A stretch of DNA of 64,000 nucleotides from Tritrichomonas musculus (taxonomy: Eukaryota; Parabasalia; Tritrichomonadida; Tritrichomonadidae). Of this stretch, positions 30,984 to 39,947 are shown in pieces; position 1 is the first letter of the stretch, and each line of letters begins with the position of its first letter. A program made the position numbers and the translations under genes. Location of the stretch: positions 2,294,001-2,358,000 of the forward strand of contig JAPFFF010000023.1 of the NCBI GenBank assembly GCA_039105265.1, in the 5' to 3' direction. A model generated the notes under the pieces. The model was given only the letters and a program-made list of their open reading frames with translations. It did no database searches and was not told the origin of the DNA.

Positions 30984-33983
30984 TTAAATTGCATCATAAT
31001 CATCTTTGCTGGCAAAATCTTCCAATTTTTCTTTTAGTGGCTTCCCTGTTACAACGCATATTGGATTTTTATTTGATGCTACCAATTGCCTAAGTTCTTC
31101 TTTATCATAATAAACTCCTGTTGATGCCATGACTAGGTTTTCCTTTTTTCTATGAAAGATTTCTACTTCTTCTTCATTTTTATAAAAAATAGATTCATTG
31201 AAATTATCAGGAACCTTATCTGGCAATTCATCAAAATCATTACAAATTTTGTATGATTCAATGAATTCTTTATAATCATCTTTAGCATTTAATTGAGTAG
31301 ATTTTTTTGCAAGTTGTTCATATTTTGAACGATCAGATTTGTATGTATCAAGAATATCAATTTCAATAGGTGCTTCAATGCAAGGATCAGCCAAAATATT
31401 TCTTATTTCGTATATAATATCAATAATATGCATAGATGAAGTGTATTTGGTTTTGATTAAATCCAAGCAAATTTTCCCTTCTTTAGAAACATTGAGATGG
31501 TAAGGAACTGTAACAAATGTGAAATAAGGATAATGAAAGGGATATTCATTTGGAAACGAAATATATAAACACCACCATTTGTTTTTGTATGGTGTTCCGT
31601 TAGGTCCTTTAAAATAAGCAATCCAGCGATCAAAATTACTTCTATATGTAAATATTTTCAGATCTTGATCTTTATTTTTCATGGCATAATAAATTTCACG
31701 GGCGATCCTTCTTTGTCTAGGCATATCGATATTTGTTTCTAAATTTTTGGAAATAAAACTTTGGGGAGTAGACAAGAACAATTTATCTTCCAAATTTATT
31801 TTTTCTTTATTTATAATTTCAACATCAAAAGTACTGTTTTTAATTACATTATTTGTGAAATCATCTGTGATTTTATCTATTTTTAGACGTGATGGAATTG
31901 TGCTTCTATCTCCTTTAATCAAAGGATTTATATTTCCCTTTCGAAAGCTTGTATCTATAAAAGCTTTTTGATTAAATAATGAAAATGCTTTATACATATC
32001 ATTAAAAACAAAAGAAAAGCCACCAGATGCATGACTGACTGCGCAAAGGGACTTGCAAGTTTTTTTAGAATTTAAAATAACGCTATCAACAATGATTTTA
32101 TAATATATGAGTAGTTTAATAATTTTTACACAATTTTCTTTTGAATTTGCATCTTCTTCATCTGTAATCACAATGATTCTTGTTTGGAGATCTTTGAATT
32201 TTTCATTTTCTTTCTTGAATTGGATGATTTCATTGATACTAAAATAAATGGAGTCCCATAATTTTGACACTGATTTTAGTTCTATGTTACTTAATGCCTC
32301 TTCTAATGATGGAGAGACCGAATTCAATCCCTTTTTTAATAATACCTCATCATTGAAAGATACAAGACCAATAAAGTTTTCATATTCTTGATTCTTTTCA
32401 AAAATGGATACACACTTTTTGGCAATTGTTAAACGATCACATTTATCTGAATTTGGTGGAATTAAGTAGCCTTCAATATCAGCACTCATTAGAAAAGATG
32501 CATTAACATTAAAAAATATGATTTCTTTTTGATTACAAATGCTCATAACATTTTCTATTTCAATGTTTCCTTGTTCATATGAAAATGAAGTGATATCTTT
32601 TAAAATGCATTCATTAGTCATTGGATCATATATTTTGGCCTTAAAACCATTTTCAGTATCTTTTTCATTCATCATGTAGAGATAATTGCATTCTTTCCCT
32701 TTAATAATTGAATAATCAGGAATCAGTGGTGCCGAAAGAGGTGATATTATTTTGAATTGGGATTCAAGATTGAATGCATTATCAATATACTTAATATTTT
32801 CAATTTCAATATCAAAGAAAGGATCTTCTTCTTTATCATCTTTGTTATAGAAATGAGGTTGCCAGTAATAACATTTGATTTCTTTTTCAATCATATAATA
32901 TCTTACACCACCAATTATATCATCAAACATCGTATCGGAAAATCTTTTTTTCACAAAAATTGGCTTTGTTTCTAATTTTATAGAACTAGGAAAATTATTG
33001 ATATTTGCTAACAAAGAACATAAATTAAGACTATATTCAAATACTCTATCATTTGGTACCAGAGAATTTGGAAGAAATCCTCTGAAAAATGTGTAAAGAG
33101 TTGAGCAAAAAGTGACAATATCCTGATTTGTGATTTGGTATACATTAATCATTTTTCTCATTGAAATGATCAGTGGTGCGAAATGAGTCACGCATGCAAA
33201 AGCTCGAAAAAGAAGTTCTGACTTCTGACCACCATTTATTATGTATGCAATTAGACACCTCATGTCACATATACCTTTTTCTGAAGACTCGACAAGAGGT
33301 GAAATTAACATTTTATTATCTAAATTTGTTTTATTAACACTGGTACAAAATTGATCTTTTAACATAGAATCATCAATATTTGAATTAGCAATAACACCAT
33401 AAACAAATTTATTGGGATTTTTTCCATCTAGTTTTGAGTCAGATTCGATTGGATTTCCACCAGAATCATAAATAAGTAATTTATTACCTTTAAGGTCAAT
33501 TTTAATCTTATTTAGCTTGTCTTTGAGCAGTGATTGACATTGTGGTTCTGATTCAATGCCTGCTAATTGAACAGTAATGCCATTTAAAAGATGTTCTTTA
33601 GTACTACCTGTAAATGAAAATAAGAATTGTTCGTTTAAAGTTTTTGATTTAGTTAAAATTGCTGCAGGCATTGCTTTGATAGTAGGGATGCCATATTTGG
33701 TCTCATCTTTAAGACAAAATATCTTCCGCTTGAATTCTTTTGTTGGTTTTAATTCAAATGTTTTGGAAACAAAAAAAATAATATCATCTTCTAAATAATC
33801 ATTAATTTCATCATATAAATCTATCTCTGCGCCATGATAATATATAATTTTGTAAGTGGAATTTTCTTTCCTATTGATGATATTTAAAAGATCCTGGCAT
33901 GTTGAAATTTTAGGAATCATTACAACAAAAAGTCTGGAAGGAACATCAGTCAAAGCATAAAACACTCGAATCTTAGATAACAT
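30984..33983 (-). CDS. Fusion protein: vWA domain + E2 ubiquitin-conjugating domain + U-box-like C-terminus
   Basis: A 999-residue protein starting at an ATG (complement of 33981-33983). Residues 1-70 may be a ubiquitin-like fold (FVVMIPKISTCQDLLNIINR). Residues about 505-690 read as a von Willebrand A domain, with LVSFNDEV and RIIVITDEEDANSKENC at the expected strands; the usual DxSxS metal motif is replaced by SADIEG. Residues about 755-900 are a UBC/E2 core: WIAYFKGPNGTPYKNKWWCL, FPNEYPFHYPYFTF, YHLNVSKEGKICLDLI, with the presumed catalytic Cys839. Canonical HPN is HLN here. Residues about 945-990 (STGVYYDKEELRQLVASNKN, then PICVVTGKPL) look like the C-terminal half of a U-box. One chain could thus carry E2 and E3-like parts. 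The neighbouring gene upstream is a RING/UBR protein, in the same orientation, 352 bp away. Confidence 0.82.
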   Translation of the reverse strand: MLSKIRVFYALTDVPSRLFVVMIPKISTCQDLLNIINRKENSTYKIIYYHGAEIDLYDEINDYLEDDIIFFVSKTFELKPTKEFKRKIFCLKDETKYGIPTIKAMPAAILTKSKTLNEQFLFSFTGSTKEHLLNGITVQLAGIESEPQCQSLLKDKLNKIKIDLKGNKLLIYDSGGNPIESDSKLDGKNPNKFVYGVIANSNIDDSMLKDQFCTSVNKTNLDNKMLISPLVESSEKGICDMRCLIAYIINGGQKSELLFRAFACVTHFAPLIISMRKMINVYQITNQDIVTFCSTLYTFFRGFLPNSLVPNDRVFEYSLNLCSLLANINNFPSSIKLETKPIFVKKRFSDTMFDDIIGGVRYYMIEKEIKCYYWQPHFYNKDDKEEDPFFDIEIENIKYIDNAFNLESQFKIISPLSAPLIPDYSIIKGKECNYLYMMNEKDTENGFKAKIYDPMTNECILKDITSFSYEQGNIEIENVMSICNQKEIIFFNVNASFLMSADIEGYLIPPNSDKCDRLTIAKKCVSIFEKNQEYENFIGLVSFNDEVLLKKGLNSVSPSLEEALSNIELKSVSKLWDSIYFSINEIIQFKKENEKFKDLQTRIIVITDEEDANSKENCVKIIKLLIYYKIIVDSVILNSKKTCKSLCAVSHASGGFSFVFNDMYKAFSLFNQKAFIDTSFRKGNINPLIKGDRSTIPSRLKIDKITDDFTNNVIKNSTFDVEIINKEKINLEDKLFLSTPQSFISKNLETNIDMPRQRRIAREIYYAMKNKDQDLKIFTYRSNFDRWIAYFKGPNGTPYKNKWWCLYISFPNEYPFHYPYFTFVTVPYHLNVSKEGKICLDLIKTKYTSSMHIIDIIYEIRNILADPCIEAPIEIDILDTYKSDRSKYEQLAKKSTQLNAKDDYKEFIESYKICNDFDELPDKVPDNFNESIFYKNEEEVEIFHRKKENLVMASTGVYYDKEELRQLVASNKNPICVVTGKPLKEKLEDFASKDDYDAI

Positions 33984-34335
33984 AGAAATGGTTGTCCCAA
34001 ATTTAAAAAAAAATTCTATGCATGAATAACTTTTTCTGAATTATTTTCTGCCATCTTCATGAAACAACTTTTTTCTCAATCTTACCAAAATATATTTTCT
34101 GAAAAGATAATATTTTTTTCTGGTATTCTCCTTTATTTTGAAGGTTTAATAAATTTTAAAAAGAATTGTTGGAATCCAATCATAATATATTTTCTTAGAA
34201 CAATAAATAAACTGATGACTTTTAAATTAATTATTTAACCAACAATGGATCATTATAAATACAGCCATAATTGTATTTAAAAAAAATAAGAATAATCAAT
34301 TAAAAAAACACTTTACTATTTACATTTAAGTTATT
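33984..34335. other. Spacer between the two ubiquitin-system genes
   Basis: 352 bp, AT-rich. It probably holds the 3' signals of the upstream gene and the promoter of the downstream gene, both on the minus strand. Confidence 0.5.
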
Positions 34336-36498
34336 TTAACCATAACAATCAAATTCCATGTATCCAATAAAGTGAACATCATGTTTTATATGTTTTTTCA
34401 ATGCACATGTCTCACAAATACAAATTCTCCCTGATATATCACATGTGTAGCACGTGTAACAAGCTGAAATATCATTTTTATCAAGAACTTGCCTATCACA
34501 GCATTCTCTATCGTCATGAAGCTTTGGCACCATCATCATCATGCAATTTTTTGTTGACTGACATGTGCAACTAAACTCTTCAATTCCAACGTATTTAATT
34601 GAATGGTTTATATGACAATTAATAGCGCATGCTTCACAAATTCCAAGAGTTCCATTAATTCCACATGTCATGCAGTAATACTTCCTCTGATTTATCTTTT
34701 TGTCTTTATTTAAGAAATGCAAATTCGGACAATTTGTCAAATAAGAAGAATTTTCATCTTTTGGCAAAATCTGGCAATTAAAATGAGAACAGTCGCCGCA
34801 ATCACAATAAAAATCATCAGCGAATTGATGAAATTCAACAGCATGATCCTTATGACAATAATTAGCACATGCAGAACAACAGCCACATTTATTAGCCAAA
34901 CCACAAGTATGGCAATAATAAAAAGGCTGTTTTATATAATTTGGACCTGTTTTAATGTACGTACAAATCGGTTTCCGTGAAGGAGAAGCAATTTTACAAA
35001 AACATTGATCGAAACAATGACAAATTTTATTATCGAAAAACCCAACAAAACGAACTTTATGACCTTGATGGCATTTAATTGCACAATTCTGACACATGTA
35101 AAGATACTTCTCAACATGACAATCCTCACATTGATACATCGGCTGTTTGACATGAGTTCCGTACGTTAATTCATAAGTACAACGAAGATCATCTAAATTT
35201 GAAATGCATTTACATTCACAGAAAGATGAGCATACACAGCTGCCTCGATTCGACTCTTTAACCAACATGATTTCATGTCCGTTATGACACTTTGAAGCAC
35301 ATATTTCGCAGATGAAATTGTCACCAAGAATTTTACACGTCACGCAATGATAAAACTTTTGATTACAATTTTTACCAACTGTAACAAGAGTACAAATTGG
35401 ATCAATCTTTGGTATCAACTTATTCACTGACGGCGGTGGAGGATTAATCTCAGCTGGGATGTTTATGTCCTGCTTAATCGAGTCGATAAGTTGAGCTGCC
35501 AACATATTTTTTGTTGGCTTTGCGATCTTTTTGTGGCAAAGCGGACATTCTTCTAGCTTCAATATACAGTACTCGCACACTGTGTGTCCACATGCTGGGA
35601 TAATCATTGGTGATCTGGCAGGAGGCAGCATTGCTAAGTAACAAACAGGACATTGAATATTATCAAGTAATTTGTCATCTGAAATGTGACTACTTTTTGA
35701 GACGGTTTTCTCAGAATTTTCTTGATCTTTTTGAATTATGTTGATTTGCTTCAGTTTAGGATTGTTAATGCACCAACCTTCTTTCAAACAGGTGACCGTT
35801 GCTGGTATTGAAATGGTTTCAATTGATGTCTCAGAAAAAGCTTCTCGCTCTATCGTCTCCAATTCAGAATCTGGAGGAATTTCAACTTGATAAAGTTGCT
35901 CGCAATGGTAAAAGGCACCTTCACAAATTTTGGTGATGTGAGGTGGAATTGAAACTTTTTGAATGCGGGTCTCTGAAAGTGCATATGATGCAATTCGCTT
36001 GATGAACGTTGGTATTGTGATTTCTTCAATGTCTCGTCGTACAAATATCAGAACATCATAGTTGTCACTTTTTTTATCGTCTTTTCCAATGATCATCTTG
36101 TTATCAATATATTGATATGATTCATTATTAGGCATAATAGTGATTTTTGTGAGTTTCGAAGTACTTTTACACCATCCTTCTTCAAGATTTGATAGACTAG
36201 ATGGGATATTGATCTTCTCAAGTGTGGAATAGGCAAAAGATTCTTTTTCGATTGTTTGAATTTTTGAGTTTGATGGAAATTGGATGGATTTAATAGTTTT
36301 AGAATTCTTGAAAGAAAACCTTAGTATTTTTTCAATGGAGTATTCATTTGTTTCATGCTTGATTGATGGTGGAATATAAATATCTCCAGTTACATCGTCG
36401 TTACTAATCACATTTGCTGTCTTATCTTCTTCATTTAGAATAAAGACTAGTTTATTTTGCTTGATTTCTTTTCTTTCAATTGATTCTTCACTACCCAT
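34336..36498 (-). CDS. LRR-RING-(UBR box)x5 protein, putative E3 ligase
   Basis: A 720-residue protein; the ATG at 36498 is used because the longer frame opens only with TTG. Residues about 20-270 are BspA-like LRR_5 units (repeated IxxIxxxAFxxTxIxxIxIP). Residues about 282-325 form a RING finger (CPVC, ACGHTVCEYC, CPLC). From about 366 to the end are five tandem zinc modules with the UBR-box pattern C-x(n)-K-Q-x-x-Y-x-C-x-T-C-...-C-x-x-C-A-x-x-C-H-x-x-H-x-V. Examples are NFICEICASKCHNGHEIML, YMCQNCAIKCHQGHKVRFVG and GICEACAINCHINHSIKYVG. The last box ends at EFDCYG and seems to lack its final Cys. UBR boxes bind N-degrons in other eukaryotes, so N-end recognition is the obvious hypothesis; partners are unknown. 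Confidence 0.85.
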   Translation of the reverse strand: MGSEESIERKEIKQNKLVFILNEEDKTANVISNDDVTGDIYIPPSIKHETNEYSIEKILRFSFKNSKTIKSIQFPSNSKIQTIEKESFAYSTLEKINIPSSLSNLEEGWCKSTSKLTKITIMPNNESYQYIDNKMIIGKDDKKSDNYDVLIFVRRDIEEITIPTFIKRIASYALSETRIQKVSIPPHITKICEGAFYHCEQLYQVEIPPDSELETIEREAFSETSIETISIPATVTCLKEGWCINNPKLKQINIIQKDQENSEKTVSKSSHISDDKLLDNIQCPVCYLAMLPPARSPMIIPACGHTVCEYCILKLEECPLCHKKIAKPTKNMLAAQLIDSIKQDINIPAEINPPPPSVNKLIPKIDPICTLVTVGKNCNQKFYHCVTCKILGDNFICEICASKCHNGHEIMLVKESNRGSCVCSSFCECKCISNLDDLRCTYELTYGTHVKQPMYQCEDCHVEKYLYMCQNCAIKCHQGHKVRFVGFFDNKICHCFDQCFCKIASPSRKPICTYIKTGPNYIKQPFYYCHTCGLANKCGCCSACANYCHKDHAVEFHQFADDFYCDCGDCSHFNCQILPKDENSSYLTNCPNLHFLNKDKKINQRKYYCMTCGINGTLGICEACAINCHINHSIKYVGIEEFSCTCQSTKNCMMMMVPKLHDDRECCDRQVLDKNDISACYTCYTCDISGRICICETCALKKHIKHDVHFIGYMEFDCYG

Positions 36499-36874
36499 TT
36501 TATTATTACTTCCTCTCAATTTTAAAAGAATAAACTCCCTTACAATAAAAATAATTATATCTGTATTTTTTAAAAATAAATTTAATTTTTAAAAATAAAT
36601 TTATATTATAATTATCAATATACATATTATATATTAATATTATTGGCAATTTCTTTTTTTATGAAAAGATAAAATGATTTGAATTAAGAAAAATAAAATA
36701 GCATTAAAAATTTCAACACTGCAGCCAAAATGTTAATATATAGAGATGAAAAAGATATTGATGAATTCAACAAAGCAATCAGTTCACAAGAAGGGAAAAA
36801 TTACTGAAATATAAATCTGAATTAAAAGGTGAAAATGAAGTTTTATCAAAAAATACTCATTTTAAAAAAAACTA
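36499..36874. other. Intergenic with a possible coding scrap
   Basis: AT-rich. Near 36720-36810 a plus-strand stretch reads DEKDIDEFNKAISSQEG, which may be a gene scrap. It continues after the MITE as EEFNKVEKK. Confidence 0.35.
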
Positions 36875-37264
36875 CAGTAAGGTTTCAAAATTGGAAAACG
36901 TTTCAAAATAGGAAAATCGACTTTTTGAGAAAAAAATTTTCATTAATAAAAATGAAAGAAATAAAGAAATAGAGAGAAAATCTTGTTTAAACCTACCATT
37001 TTAAGAAATAATATTTCCATGATTAAGTTTATCACACAGCTGTTTGCGACATTATATTCATCAAATAGTGTTTTCCTATCTCTATATGAAAAAATGAGCA
37101 TCATTCAAAAAGTGGATTTTCCATTTTTGCAACGCTATAAAGGAAAATCCAAATTTGAATTAAATTCGTTATTTTGACTTTTATTTTAAATTCATTTTAA
37201 TCGTTTTCTATGAAAAAGTAGATTTTCCTCTTTTGAGACGTTTTTGAATTTTACAACCTTACTG
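36875..37264. mobile_element. 390-bp MITE with pogo-like ends (TIR CAGTAAGGTT...)
   Basis: The ends are inverted over about 55 bp: left CAGTAAGGTTTCAAAATT, then GGAAAACGTTTCAAAATAGG and AAAATCGACTTTTT; the complement of the right end begins CAGTAAGGTTGTAAAATTC. TA flanks both ends (36873-36874 and 37265-37266). The internal order AAAACGT..GGAAAATC.ACTTTT resembles the subterminal sequence of the pogo transposon at 23-1719. A partial copy is at about 38750-38875. It has no coding capacity; a 64-codon frame inside is spurious. Confidence 0.82.
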
Positions 37265-37432
37265 TAGAAGAATTCAATAAAGTTGAAAAAAAAATTTATT
37301 GAACTTAAAGATGTATTAATAACATTTCTGGAAACAAAGAAATACTTTGTGAATATCATATCTTAATTTATCCTTACGAAGAAGATAATTGGCACATCAA
37401 GTTAAAGATTTTATTGGTTTATTAAAAAATAT

Positions 37433-38446
37433 TTAAATCATAAGATTTCTTACCATTATATTATAGTTATTCAATGCCCCATTATGGCCTTTATCAGCAG
37501 CCATTTTATAATAACGAGCTGCTTCTCTTTTATTAACTGCAATTCCATCACCATTATATAACTTAGAAGCATAATTGAACATTGCACTTGTATTTCCTTT
37601 ATCAGCAGCCATTTTATAATAACGAGCTGCTTCTCTTTTATTAACTGCAATTCCATCACCATTATTTAACATAACACCATAATTGAGCATTGAACTTGTA
37701 TTTCCTTTATCAGCAGCCATTTTATAATAACGAGCTGCTTCTCTTTTATTAACTGCAATTCCATCACCATTATCTAACATAAGAGCATAATTGAACATTG
37801 AACTTGCATCTCCTTTATCAGCAGCCATTTTATAATAATGAGCTGCTTCTCTTTTATTAACTGCAATTCCATCGCCATTATCTAGCATAAGAGCATAATT
37901 GAACATTGAACTTGTATCTCCTTTATCAGCAGCCATTTTATAATAACGAGCAGCTTCTCGTTCATTTTTTTGAACTCCAACTCCATTTGATAATATATTG
38001 CCATATCTAAGCATTGATTCACAATCACCTAAATCAGCTCCCATTTTGAAATAACGCGCTGCTTCTGGCTCATTCAAAGGAACTCCTTCTCCTTTTGATA
38101 AAAAATCAGCATAACAATACATTCCAACAACACTTCCTTTATCAGCAGCCATTTTGCAATATTTAACTGAATCTTGTTTATTTTCAGGAACTCCGTCACC
38201 ATTTAATACAATACAACTATAAGAAAGCATTGATTCAACATCGCCATTGTCTGCGGCCATCTTATAATATCGAGCTGCTTCCAATTTATTTACATCAATT
38301 TCTTCACCACTTTCTAGCATAAAAGCATAGGTATGCATTGCACCAACATTCCCTTTATCTGCTGACATTTTAATGTATTTTGCTGCTTCTTGTAAATTAA
38401 CTTCAATTCCTTCTCCTTTTTGTAGCATAATTCCATAATTATACAT
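37433..38446 (-). CDS. Sel1-repeat protein of homogenised 36-residue units
   Basis: A 337-residue frame of about nine Sel1 units of exactly 36 residues (pattern YKMAADKGNTSSMFNYALML followed by DNGDGIAVNKREAARY). Five or more adjacent units are almost identical at the DNA level (108-bp period), which implies recent unequal exchange or conversion. The ATG at 38446 falls inside a repeat: upstream, after one in-frame TAA near 38480, sequence still reads as Sel1 and, further up, as a kinase C-lobe. This is therefore the 3' part of a kinase-Sel1 gene whose front has decayed. It may still be translated from the internal ATG. Confidence 0.75.
   Translation of the reverse strand: MYNYGIMLQKGEGIEVNLQEAAKYIKMSADKGNVGAMHTYAFMLESGEEIDVNKLEAARYYKMAADNGDVESMLSYSCIVLNGDGVPENKQDSVKYCKMAADKGSVVGMYCYADFLSKGEGVPLNEPEAARYFKMGADLGDCESMLRYGNILSNGVGVQKNEREAARYYKMAADKGDTSSMFNYALMLDNGDGIAVNKREAAHYYKMAADKGDASSMFNYALMLDNGDGIAVNKREAARYYKMAADKGNTSSMLNYGVMLNNGDGIAVNKREAARYYKMAADKGNTSAMFNYASKLYNGDGIAVNKREAARYYKMAADKGHNGALNNYNIMVRNLMI
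37480..37960. repeat. 108-bp tandem coding repeats (Sel1 units)
   Basis: The block containing CAGCAGCCATTTTATAATAA and TAACTGCAATTCCATCACCA recurs about every 108 bp, with very few differences, from about 37490 to 37930. Confidence 0.85.
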
Positions 38447-38746
38447 TGCTTGCGCATCTCCTTTATCAATTGCTATTTAATAATATAAAATTGCTTTTCG
38501 TTTACTAGTCGGAATTCCATCACCATTACTTTAACATCGACATATTTACTGGTTCAATTTTGAGATTTGAGAGATTTGGACGTCCGTTATTAATAACTTT
38601 TTTTTTTTGAAGTTTTCAATCGATTCTTCATACGGATTTGGTGATCTATTTGTAATAAGTCGATACGCAATCATTGAAAAAGAATAAACATCTGACTTGG
38701 TTGTTGGTTGTTTTCCATTTAGAACATCTGGAGATTGATAAATTAT
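38447..38746 (-). pseudogene. Decayed protein-kinase C-lobe upstream of the Sel1 units
   Basis: On the minus strand, 38745 to about 38600 reads SPDVLNGKQPTTKSDVYSFS and MIAYRLITNRSPNPYEESIE. This is the APE/DVYSFG region of a TKL-type kinase. A run of A (FKKKK) is followed by a frame change into NGRPNLSNL, and then by the stop before the Sel1 frame. The kinase N-lobe is absent. Immediately upstream lies a damaged copy of the 36875 MITE. Confidence 0.75.
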
Positions 38747-38749
38747 CGA

Positions 38750-38875
38750 GTTAATTCAAATTTGGATTTTCCTTTATAATCAATAGTATTAAATTCGTTA
38801 TTTTGACTTTTATTTTAAATTCATTTTAATCGTTTTCTATGAAAAAGTAGAACCTTACTATAATTGACATTTATA
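38750..38875. mobile_element. Partial copy of the 36875 MITE
   Basis: Shares TTAAATTCGTTATTTTGACT and the following ~50 bp with 37160-37225, then jumps to AACCTTACTATAA near the end. The remainder of the element is missing. Confidence 0.7.
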
Positions 38876-38913
38876 TTTGGCAAAAAAAGAAAATTTTTCC
38901 AAAATTTTGGTCG

Positions 38914-38940
38914 AAAAAAAAAAAAAAAAAAAAAAAAAAA
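38914..38940. repeat. A27 homopolymer
   Basis: Uninterrupted A tract just before the host repeat of the hAT element. Confidence 0.9.
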
Positions 38941-39057
38941 CTTTAATTGTCAGGTTTGACACATTTTTAAACTCAGATAATCGATAATAAAATGTTATCG
39001 ATTGCAAATTTTAATTGATGAATTCGATTATCAAGTATGATATGTGATACAAAAAAA

Positions 39058-39830
39058 CAGGGTTGTGTATCGATCCTCTCCGGTAGCGGTTATTTTTCCG
39101 GTAAAATATCGATATTACCGGCTCTAACCGCCGGTAACGGTATTTATCGATAAAAAACCGAAGTATCGATGCAAAAGTGGAAAATTTATATCGAATGTCA
39201 GTTTTTTTTTAAAAAAAATGTATCCGATTCATTTAAAAATCATTGACAAATGGCCAAAATGATTAAAGAAATTTATAAGGTTCTAATGAATATTGTCAAT
39301 TCTCTTTAATTACATATTTTACAACAAATAATCATAATAATAATTGAATAATCAATGGTTTCTTAAATATCGTAAATTTAATCATCTTTATGTCAATTTC
39401 TATTTGGAGATAAATATAACATTCCAGAACTATTGAATTAACTATTAATATGAGAAAGTACATAATATATATAAATTTTATTGTTTTTAATGATAATAAT
39501 TATATCGAAAATTTGGATTGTAAAATGAAAATGAATATGACGAGATTTCTGAAGAATAAAGACAATAATATACTTTTTATAGGCTAGTAATTATATTTAA
39601 AATTAAATAATCAAATGTTTTAATATTTTTATACATTACTTATTAAAATACCGTATCGATACTGATAAAAAGTATTATAAAGTACTTTTTTAATAACCGC
39701 TGATACTCTAAAAATGCCGAAGCACTTTTGTATCGAGACTAAAAAATACCGAGCAAAAAAGTATCGATATTTACCGAATACCGATACTTCTTCGGTAACC
39801 GGTATTTAGTCGTATCGATAAACAACGCTG
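39058..39830. mobile_element. 773-bp non-autonomous hAT element
   Basis: The ends CAGGGTTGTGTATCGAT and the complement of AATCGATA-type right end (CAGCGTTGTTTATCGAT) are hAT-like. A perfect 8-bp duplication CAAAAAAA flanks it (39050-39057 and 39831-39838). The surrounding sequence is continuous in an inverted relative at 7410-7590, confirming insertion. Both subterminal regions are packed with TATCGAT and CCGGTA motifs (TATCGAT at least seven times), as expected for hAT transposase binding sites. It has no transposase. Confidence 0.85.
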
Positions 39831-39947
39831 CAAAAAAAATATTTTTTGATATCGAATCTTAATACCTGAAAAAAACATTAAAAATAGTATTTTATAATAT
39901 TTTATCACAAAAAGTTCTCTTTCTCAAAATTTCGACAAAATTTATAT

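Noticed and set aside
36983-37177. 64-codon ATG frame
   Set aside because: Lies wholly inside the 390-bp MITE.
37480-37960. Possible CRISPR array because of regular spacing
   Set aside because: The period is 108 bp, in frame with Sel1 units; no short repeats with unique spacers.
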